Source: Branchiostoma floridae
Lineage: Eukaryota; Chordata; Leptocardii; Amphioxiformes; Branchiostomatidae
Length of the DNA: 64,000 nucleotides
Direction: 5' to 3'
Assembly: GCF_000003815.2 (NCBI RefSeq)
Contig: NC_049993.1
Location: 11,813,436-11,877,435 of the forward strand
Shown here: positions 49,107-59,800 of the stretch, one piece after another
Position numbering within the stretch: the stretch's first letter is position 1
Layout of the letters: each line of letters starts with the position of its first letter
Program-made: the position numbers and the translations under genes
The notes under the pieces: generated by a model
Seen by the model: only the letters and a program-made list of their open reading frames with translations
What the model was told of the DNA's origin: nothing
Databases searched by the model: none

Positions 49107-49617
49107 GCCGTGAGATCGTCTGGCGCAGCGGCGGGATTTGTGCCTCGTGACCGAGAGGTGGCGAGTTCGAATCCCGCTGCGTGTCACCGATCTTGTGCCC
49201 TTGGGAAAGGCACTTTACACGTATTTCCTCACTATACTCAGGTGAAAAATGAGTACCTAGCTTCGGCTAGGGCCGTCCCTCGGATAGGACGTTAAATGGA
49301 GGTCCCGTGTATGGGGAGAGTCACACCCTATGCACGTTAAAGAACCCCCACACGTGCGATGGTGCGGTGTGAGATGGAACAAACCCCTCTGTCTGGAGTT
49401 GGTGATTCACTTCAAATCACCCGGTTGGAGGCCTGGCGAACCTCCATACCGTATCAGCCAGCGAAAGGGTATATCACCCCGTAAGGGGCGGTGTAACCCC
49501 GCCGCGTGTAGACATGTGCGAACATGTGCACATGTGTGTATGGCGGCTTTGAAAAGGTGTTCTTAACACCTGTTTCGCCATACCCTCCAAATGGAGAATC
49601 CTAATAAATAAATAAAA
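49107..49617 (+). mobile_element. tRNA-derived SINE
   Basis: The head carries a box A-like TGGCGCAGCGGC (49121) and a box B-like GAGTTCGAATCCC (49162) at tRNA spacing. A conserved-looking body follows (CTTGGGAAAGGCACTTTACA, then GGTGAAAAATGAGTACCT). The element ends in AATAAATAAATAAAAA. ACAATC occurs just before and just after, a possible short target duplication. The tRNA part lacks a proper cloverleaf, so it is not a functional tRNA gene. The 3' half may derive from a partner LINE tail. Confidence 0.8.
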
Positions 49618-50806
49618 ACAATCAACATCTTATGGCTATATTAAACATGTACACCCTTGTGTACACAAACACTTTCTACATGGAGTCGATGGACATAATC
49701 TGCATGAAACACAACAAAGAAGGTAAAGACAAACACCTTGCTGATGGGCTCCGCTGTCTGCCTGGCTGCGCCTGAAAACTCCTGCTCTCAGAACCACACG
49801 CCGGAAAATCATCAACCACAACAAAAGCTTTTATACAGTTCAGCTGGAGCCTGCTGAGTGCTGTGGTACACCTGAAAAGAAAATGGCCGTCTAAAACTCC
49901 TGAAATACCAGGTCTTTCCTTTCCTTTGTAACGTTGTCGTTTTCCTCAGTAGCTAGGTTTCCGACATAGGTCCGGGTTCTCTAAATAAGTCTTTGCACTT
50001 CGCACTCAAGTGCTCCATCTGTTGGCGCAAGTCCTCGTGCTAGAACCGCGGTCAATTTGTCCATATGTACGTGTCCCAATAATCCACACTACTACATCGA
50101 CCTGCAGCCGGATTTCACTGACGTAACCCGGAAGTTTACGGTGATGTTGGAGACCGAGCAGAAGCGCCGCCTAGTGATGCAATGATGTAACACAGTATGT
50201 AAGTTCTGAGCGGTGTATGAGTGTGTTCTGTCCATTTGATACGTCGATTTAACTTGCTTTCACATGACAAGCAAGTTAATTAAGTCCCCGTAAAAGGAAA
50301 TTGTAGACAATGAAAAAAACGGAATGCAAAAGTGATATTAAGTAGAAAACAATAATATTTTGTGGAAATATTGCCTCTTGTTGCTGCTTGCCATGCTCTG
50401 TACGTGTATTACACATTACTGATAATTTTGCAAGGTTGCCTGTTACTGATCTAGATGTTATTTTCCTTGTTATTATTGTTTTCCTTGTTTTAAAAGAATT
50501 ATTGTGTTAGATTTTGTCACTGTGCAAAAGCGACATCTAGGCGGAATTTATGAAAAGTGCAGTACCAAACTCGCGCGAGACTCCACGAGATCCGTAACCA
50601 AGACGAGGCTGGGCGGCATTCCTCACCAGGTAACAAACCAGCCACAGGTAGAAAATGTGCTTCTCACAAACTGCGGCGTTTCTAGGATAACAGCAACGAT
50701 TAGAGTGAAGTAAATCAGCCAGACAGCGGACTGAAAAACCAGGGAAGAACTAGAAGCGAAAGAAATTTTCTACGTGCAATAGAACGGCAGAAAACCACCT
50801 GCCAAG

Positions 50807-53800
50807 ATGGTGAGTATAAGATCTGTTTCTTGTGGCTCTAGTTTAGAACTGCAAGTTTGATAATTTTGCTTCTTGTTCTCGATTTTCAGGTTGTTAGTAG
50901 CTTATTTACAAGGTTTCTTGATATACCACAATATCACAGTTTTCACCAGAACTTGTAGAAATAGAAAATGGCACTTTTAATCAATCAGTAAAGTTGTATC
51001 AATCTATAGCTCTGTAGGCTGTTATACAGCAAGAAAACGACTGTACTGGTCAAATCAGTTGCAGTGTAAGAAATCCGCCCAATCGGATCCACAAGCCACG
51101 GTGTAGAAAATGAAGATGCATTTCTGATGATGAGAGAGGACTTGATTTTACAAAGAAATGACGGGCGAGATCTGAAGCTTTATTGGGGAATACATTGCAT
51201 ATTAAGCTGTTATCAATAATATTAGTGATTTAATTTCTAAAGTCTCTCCCCTTTTCAAATTTTGAAGAAAAAAAAAAACTCCTTTGCCTGTTCTAGATGC
51301 TCTCACGAGCCAAGCCGGCCACTGGACCAGCGGCCTCCAGTCCTGCTAAGGAGTCCAGCAAGAAGAAGAAGAAACTGCCCAAACTGGAGGACTACCTGAC
51401 CAACAGGGACTACACTGGGGCCATCACACTTCTCGAGGTAGAGGACAAAATGTCATTTGAAGAGCATGATTTAATTCTCTCATTTCCAAATACCTTCGAA
51501 TTCGTACACTGTAAGACTGTAGCTATATTGATTTTGTATGTCGATATTGTTTTATGTTATTTTTTATTTATGTTTGATAATCAAACCGAGTAATGTTGTT
51601 TCTCTTGCCCCACCAGTTTAACAGATCGAGTGGTAAGGGAAGTGAAGAGGTGGACATGTGGATAGCCTACTGTGCCTTTCACCTGGGAGAGTACAAAAGA
51701 GCCATGGAAGTAAGTTACCCTTATTTCTCCAACCCAATTTGGCAAATGATCCTGTTTATCAGTACAACAAAATCTGCAAGCTTAACAGTTTTTAAGGGGA
51801 TTTTCAAGAATTAGATTTGTTGATTTGGATTGGTCCACAGTAGTTATAAGGCTAAACCTTGGGATCTTTTTCTTTTACACTACCAGTTAATCTCACCTGC
51901 TGATGTTTCGATGCCTCTCAGACATCTTCCTCAAAGCTTCTTATTGGAGTTCAACTCTATATATAGCAAACATAGGTAGCACTTCATTGGTTGTGTAAAA
52001 GAAAACCCTACTATCCTATGACCTACTAGTACCAACGTTAACCTGATGAAATTATTTTCGTATGGTTAAACCATGTTGCTAAAACTGATACCCGTCCATC
52101 CCCAGGAGTACCAGTCCATGACGAAGCGAGACGGGTGCCACCCTGACGTCTGGGTGAACCTGGCCTGCTGTGACTTCTTCCTGGGCATGTACAAGGAGGC
52201 AGACGAGGCCGCGCAGAAATGTGAGTCCTGAGGGCTGGGTGGGCGTGGGTTTCCATGGCAACGGGAAAAGTCCTTACATAGAGGATGACTCATTAGAAAA
52301 TAACATTGGACAATATTCATGCATGATGTCTTTGATTTATAGAATTATATTTCTCAGCTAAACTGTAGCAAACTTGTGAAATTTTGTTTTGAACAGTACT
52401 AACATAGCATCAATGATTGTTTGCAGTCACTTTTCCGCTATGTCTTAGATTGTTTAATCACAAACCCATAGAAAAATCTGACATTAACTTCTTTGAGAGA
52501 AAAGATTGCAGTATCTGAAATCATTGCATGACCTTATTTTGTTATAATATTTCAATTTCAAACAATGGACAGTCAAAATGGAATTATACAAAGCCTGATA
52601 GTTTAATTTGCACATGGTCATAAGACTATCTGCTATCCATTGTTAACCAACTACTAACCAGTGTTAACCACCCGCTAACCAATGTTTACCAAATGTTACC
52701 ACCTGTTGGCCATTGTTAACCACCTGCTAATGATTGTTAACCAGTTACTAACCATTGTTAACCACCCGCTAACCATAATTGTTAATCAAATGTAACTGCT
52801 AACCATTAACTTACTGATAATAGTAACTAGCTGCTCATTATTGTTAACCACCTGCTAATGATTGTAAACCAGTTACTAACCATTGTTAACCACCTGCTAA
52901 CCAGTGTTAACTACCAGTAACCATTATTTACCACATGTAACAACCTGCTTACCACTAACCACCTGCTAACCATTGTTACCAAGTGTTAATTATTGTTAAA
53001 CAAACGTTAACCACCTGCTAACCAGTGTTAACTACCAGTAACCATTATTTACCAAATGTAACCACCTGCTAACCACCTGTTTCCACATCTAGCCCCCAAA
53101 AGCCGCCTGCAGAACCGCCTGCTCTTCCATCTCTCACACAAGGTGAGCCAGAATTCCGACGTAAGCCAAACATTTGTTTTTGCCAGTTCCCTCTCACAAC
53201 TGGCTTGTACCTCATGCACCTCTGCATGGCTGACATAAAGGCTGGGACTACAAGGTCTCCCTCCCTCTGCAAGCATGCATCTACATGTATAAGCATGAGG
53301 CAATGTCTGGTACTTTTTAGGAACTGCCTGTTACAGAAGATCTTGCATGGTGCTTGAATTTTGTGACACCAAAATACGATATTTTCTTGTTATCTATACC
53401 AAGAATAGTATCATTCAATTAGCATACCGTCAAATGTTTACACCAAATACAAGCCCTACTAATGTTATTGAACCTTGCGACAATATCTTCAAGTCTGAAG
53501 AACAATTTTTTTGATGGCGCAATTTTCAATAACTCAAGGGTTTATGTATGTATTTGGTGCACACACATACGTGTATGTTGAATGAATAATACTATAATTA
53601 TAATTGTTGTGGAATATAAAAAGAAAATGGTTTCATGCCGTCCTTAAGTGAAGCTTTCATTAATTTTTGGGACAGAAACAGATGTCCTATATGTAGTGGA
53701 GGGTTTCATATCCAAACAGAATTGTTAAAAACTGAAGCCCTGCTGAAATGCTAGGAAGGAAGAAGTTACTATAAACAAAGAGAGGAATCTATATAAAGCC

Positions 53801-56800
53801 TTTGACAATGATAGTAAAACTTGCCATGTTGTGCATCATGAAGCCACACTGTGTTCATGTGTGCAGCTATCCTGTCATCACCCAACTTTTCAGTCTTTGC
53901 AACAAGCATGTGACAGCTGTGTAAAGCTCACCGCTCAAAGAAGCATGGCATTCTTCATTGTGCACTGTGATGTTTTGTGTGGTTGCACGTGAAAGCCCCA
54001 TGTCATCAAACTGCATGGATCATTCGAGCTGTGCTGTAGTATACTAGTAGTAGAATTGTGTTATTTTGTAGAAGTTGTATGGGACATCACAAGAAAAAGT
54101 AGTGAATCAAGAGCTAAGAGTTTTGCATTTTTTTTAAACGTTGGTCTTTTTTAGTATCTTAGTATCTTTTAGTATTGATTTGATGACTTTTAATGAGATA
54201 CTAAGAAAGATCCCACATCAAATATAAATGTGGAGTTTCAAAATAACTGAATATTTTTTTATCATACATTGTATGTGTGCAGATTGTACCAGCATACTAA
54301 ACACTGATATGCAATACGCATTTTGGACTCATGATATCATTTTCATAATGGAGTGCATGTTGCGTAAACTGGGAATACAAAAGTGCCCATACAAATTGTA
54401 TATGTACGAGTATATGCACTTAGTAATGTGTGGCTTGTTCAAATTTGCTTGATTTGTCTCTTCTGCATGTTTTGCTGCTTGATATCTTGTCTGTACTGTG
54501 ACTATTGTGAAACGTGTCCATGTTTTATGTGTCTATACGTGTGGCTTGTGTTCCAGTTTAATGATGAGAAGAGACTGATGCAGTACCACCAGAACCTGCA
54601 GGATATCATCGAGGACCAGCTCAGTCTGGCCTCCATCCACTACCTCCGCTCACACTACCAGGAGGCGATAGACATCTACAAGAGGATTCTCCTAGATAAC
54701 AGGTCACTTAAGATTATCACACATCTACCCAGAAATGTGATTTTCTACTGATTGAAATCTTTTCACTTGTAGCAAAAGAGATACATGATTTTGATATGGC
54801 AGTGGGAGTCAGATACTAGAAAATTGGACTATTGTTTTGAGTATCCCCCATTCACAAGTTTTCGCAAAGAAAGAGAGAGTCTGGATTGTGGCCTGATCAT
54901 CTGGACTTGAACCAGATCCTCCTTGATAACAAGTCGCTATCAATTACTAGACATTTACATACAAATGTGAGGGGAAATCTTCTCACTAGTTTACATTTAT
55001 CTATCGACAAAAAACTTTTCAGTTGTAGCAAAAGAGTTACGGGGTATCATATAGGAGCTGCATTTTTTTACTACCCTGACTCAATGTACAAAGTGTATTT
55101 TGATGAATCTAAAGCTGTAGAGAGGGATGTTGCAGTTTTGTTTCAAAGGTTATGATAAAACTCCTTCTAGGATGGGTGTAGCCGTATGTTGTACAGGGAG
55201 CTCAGCTATAAAAACATGACAACATGAGCACATATTAGATGATATCTAGGATTTCATTGTACAAAATCTATTTCTATTTGCAGTGATTTGTGAACATACC
55301 GTAATATGTTTTTTTGTTTAAGTCTAGTATTAGGTTGAAGTCAGAACATACAATGTACTTTGTTTAAAGAGTCACTGCTGATCTTTTCTGTTGTCTAATG
55401 CTACCATTATCTGCCCTACCTAACAGAGACTACCTGGCCCTGAATGTGTATGTGGCCCTGTGTTACTACAAGCTGAACATACAATGTACTTTGTTTTAAG
55501 AGTCACTGCAGATCTTTTCTGTTGTCTAATGCTACCATTATCTGCCCTACCTAACAGGGACTACCTGGCCCTGAATGTGTATGTGGCCCTGTGTTACTAC
55601 AAGTTGGACTACTATGACGTATCCCAGGAGGTGTTAGCTGTGTACCTACAGCACTACCCTGACAGCGCCATCGCTATCAACCTCAAGGCCTGCAACCACT
55701 TCAGACTCTACAACGGCAAGGCTGCTGAGGTCAAACATTTCTCTTCAACTTGTTGTCGCAAGTTTTTCTGGAAAAGCTAAAATGAGCATGTACAATGTGT
55801 AAGGTAGAGGGAAGTCATAATGACTGTGTTTTAGTGAATGCTCTATTTACCTAGTTAAAGATGGCTAAACTCTTAGGGATTTTCTCTTTCAAAAAACGGA
55901 AAAAGTAGAAGGAATGTTTAAAACTCTTCCCCCAGCCTTTCAAATGTAGTACAGTCAAACCTGTACAGGTAGCCACCATTTTATAACAATACTAACAAAG
56001 TTCTGCTAACTGTGTATTCTCTGTTGAGCATCACATCAGTTACCTCTTTACCAGGTAGACCAGTTTCAGATTCAACAAGTTTCATATGGACATTTTGGCA
56101 CAAGCATTAAGAATCCTTTCTATAGTGACCGCCGCCTGTCCACACAGACCAGATTTTATCTGTCCCATGAGTGGTCTTCTTGCACAGTTTTGACTGAAGA
56201 TTTTCCTGTATCCCACAGCAAGAGCTGAAGACCCTCTAGGAGATGGCCTCCCCCTCCTTCACCTTTGTTGCCCTTTCTGGTCTTCTTGCGCAGTTTGACT
56301 ATGGCTTTAAGATTTTCCTGTATCCCACAGCAAGAGCTGAAGACCCTGCAGGAGATGGCCTCCCCCTCCTTCACCTTTGCTAAGGAGTTGATCAAGCACA
56401 ACCTGGTGGTGTTCCGGGGCGGGGAGGGGGCCCTGCAGGTCCTCCCGCCCCTGATAGATGTCATCCCTGAGGCACGACTCAACCTCGTCATCTACTATCT
56501 CAGACAAGGTGAGATTTTGATATTTACGACTGAAGTTGTACCAGAACTAAACTTAAAGTTGTACCAGAACAGCACTTGAAGAACTCACAGTGTTCCAGTT
56601 TTCTGCAATAGGTAAGAATTCATATCTCCACATTTTTTGGTGGTCTAAAAATAGTTGCTTGATCAATTTACTTAACAAACTTGCAGAAAAAACACAAAAA
56701 TGCTATAGTGTAAGATTGAGCTATGACCATTGAAATGCAAATAGAGACACCAATATGGCACCTGCCTGCTTCATTGACATGGAATGTAAGGGAAGTAGTT

Positions 56801-59800
56801 GTTTGTTATGTACAATGCTTTTAAGCAGTGTCTTATTTCTGTCATCTCTCCCTCCCCAGATGACGTATCTGAAGCCTATAACCTGATCAAGGACCTGGAG
56901 CCAACCACGCCGCAGGAGTACATCCTGAAGGGCGTGGTTAACGCCGCCCTCGGACAGGAGACGGGATCGCGGGAACACCTGAAGATCGCCCAGCAGTACT
57001 TCCAGCTGGTGGGAGGGTCTGCCAGCGAGTGTGGTGAGTCTTACAGAGATGTTTAGGTTGATGCTGTTTTTCTGATATGGAAGTTCTTGTGTAATGGTAC
57101 AAAATGGTATGTTTTATTGACATTTACCTTTAAGTTTATAAGTACCAATGTAGCAGGCTGAACTATACTCCCAGCCAGAATATATACCCAGGTATATTTT
57201 GGCCAGGGGTGTATTATGACATGCTGCACTGGTAACAGACCAGTGCAAAGAAAGTACCATAAGAAATTAAGAATGATATAAACTTATAAAAGAACAAAAG
57301 AGACTGTGATGAAAGCTTGCTTTAAAGGGTTTTATGTTTTTGCTGATTTTTGAGATGTTGCTTATTAAAAGATCTTATTGGTCCTTAGTGTTCTTTGTTG
57401 CATGTTAAAATCACCTAGGAGAAAAGATGGTTTGCTAAGAGTGAGAAAGATAAAGAACAGTGTACCATTGACTGTATGTGTACCTTAATGCCTGTTCCTG
57501 TTCTTGCAGACACCATCCCTGGCAGGCAGTGCATGGCGTCATGTTTCTTCCTACTCAAACAGTTTGAGGATGTGCTGATCTATTTTAACTCAATCAAGGT
57601 AGATGGTAATTTCTGTCTTGTTCCTAATAGTATGGTCTTTTTGATTCTAACAAAAATCAGTTTTGGTTGCTCCTAGAATCTTAGGTTGAATGCTTGGAAT
57701 GTTTGCCATAGACCCCGCATTTGTAATTATCATATTTTTCTTACATATATTTCTCTACATATATGTCTGAAGAATCCTGAGAGTTTATTTAATTCTTCTG
57801 ATTGTGACAGATCTTAGGAAATGTTGAGGAAGAGAGGAAAAACTTCTTGGCCTTTAAGGGTAATGTCTTTTCAGTGCCATGTTTCATTGAAGTTGTGTTG
57901 TGCCTTTTGCAGAGCTACTTCTACAACGACGACACGTTCAACTTCAACTACACGCAGGCGAAGGCCGCCGTGGGAAACTTCAAGGAGGCAGAAGAGGTGG
58001 CCCTGCTTGTGCAGAACGAGAAGCTGAAGAATGACTACACCTATCTCAGCTGGCTGGCTCGCATCTGTAAGTTACACTGAAGTGTCTGTAGGGATTTTCT
58101 ACTGGGGCTCTGTTAGAATTAATTCAGAATCCTTTGTAAACAAAAGATAGCAGTTCTTTGGATCTTAGCAGGTTAAAGAAAAGAGCACTTTAGAGAGGAA
58201 TAGTACTTTAAGTATGATGTTCTTCCCCCACAGACATCATGAACAACAAGGCCCGGCTTGCCTGGGAGTTGTACCTGAAGATGGAGACTTCAGGAGAATC
58301 CTTCAGTCTCCTGCAGCTGATAGCTAATGACTGTTACAAGGTATGGAGTCTTATGGAGAGGAATAAGAATCAGATATGTAAGAACTTACAAGCACTGGAT
58401 ACATTTTCCATGATGAAAACAGAAGTTGTCTTAAAGAGATGTATTGACCATGGAAACGTAATGGAGAAGTACCTTGTCATTTTTTTGTGTGGATATAGAA
58501 AGTAATAAACAGGTTGACACTTTGTCTTGTACTGTTGTAGATGGGTTAGGTGCAAAAATTTAATGTATTACCATGCTTGCCACAGATGGGACAGTTCTAC
58601 TACGCAGCAAAGGCGTTTGATGTACTGGAGCGACTGGACCCGAACCCTGAGTACTGGGAAGGCAAGCGTGGCGCCTGTGTTGGTGTCTTTCAGCAAATCA
58701 TCGCCGGGCGGGAACCAAGGTGAGTCAGAGTTCCCACCAGAGCTTCCACGCTTCATGTAAATTCTACAATCAGCTTGTATAGAGCTTTCTGTAAGTTACA
58801 AATGGCTAGAAGTAGGGGTGGGTACCGGTACAGAAAATACAGGTATGGTCCAGACCTGAATCTGGGCCTAATTATCTGTCAAAACTTGTGAATGGGCGAT
58901 ACTCTAAACAACGGTCCATTTTGCTACAAAAGATTCTGTTTGGTGCAGCATCCAACATCCACTGGCATTTTAAAATCTTATCTTATGTAAACTTAATGTT
59001 TTAGACCAAGTTTGAGTGTAAAACTTGAGTAAACGACTATCAACTCTCCTCTACTTCCCTCGTTATTTATTTTGATCTGTAAGCCCCCAAACACCTGAAC
59101 GCCTACCAGTATAATCTGTTCAGTTTTGAATTGGTCCAAAACCAGGTCCACTGATATTTCTAGAAAAACTGGACCGTTCTCTCTCTCTCTGTTTGACCGG
59201 TTTAGCGTCCGTTCTTCCCTGTAGCAGGGGTTGGACGTAGAAAAACTGGTATTGTACCGGTACATCTTACCAGTACCCACCCCTAGCTAGAGGCCCTTTC
59301 TTTAAGACATGTGCAATGTTAAGACATGTGCAATGGCCAGAGACACTGCTGATGGCTGGCGTGTGTTTACTGCTTCACTTCAGCACCAGAAGAAACACCC
59401 TGCAGCTGGTGGAGTAATGTTAACATATCGTTTCTCAGTCTTCAAAGACAGACATGTGCAATAAAGTTTCCCTTGCGTTTTTAGGGAAACGTTGCGGGAC
59501 ATCATCCAATTGCTCCACAATACGTCTAATATGCAAGTGGAGTATATAGTGCGGACCATGAAGAAGTGGGCAAAGGACAACAGGCTGGGCATTCCATGAT
59601 GGTTAGCACAACACGTTTCCACACAAGTCGTCCTGTCACGTTGTAGGGCTATAGTCTGAGTGGTTTGTACTACAGTGTGCTTTACCAGGTCACTGATGTT
59701 TGTGGACCCAGAGCTGTGGTGTGTGGCCTACTGTATTTACCCCAATAATTGCACTCTCTCCATATAAATAATACTGTACTACTTACTATTACTACAGTAA

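Larger units (their letters stand above)
46321..50806. other. Divergent region between ZIP and IFT56
   Basis: About 4.5 kb lies between the two start codons. It must hold ZIP 5' non-coding exon(s) and both promoters, plus a MITE (47193-47409) and a SINE (about 49107-49617). TATAAAAG on the minus strand near 49831 and nearby open frames could belong to the ZIP leader, but I cannot place its first exon. GC rises around 49950-50200, a plausible promoter zone. No other coding gene is supported. Confidence 0.5.

Noticed and set aside
49120-49180. Functional tRNA gene
   Set aside because: Box A and B words are present, but no full cloverleaf or proper acceptor stem can be drawn, and the sequence runs into a SINE body.
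51890-51960. Hammerhead-ribozyme or Penelope-like motif on the minus strand (CTGAGAGGCATCGAAAC)
   Set aside because: The core departs from CTGANGA and no paired helices of the right layout are evident; it may be a retroelement remnant but cannot be supported.
52640-53085. Regular-looking repeats that could suggest a CRISPR array
   Set aside because: Units vary in length and sequence, there are no unique spacers of constant size, and the region is an intron of a eukaryotic gene.
57811-57859. Extra IFT56 exon reading [16 protein letters not shown]
   Set aside because: With its only good donor (AAGG/GTAATG) it is 49 bases and would break the frame; skipping it joins 57598 to 57913 as in vertebrate IFT56.
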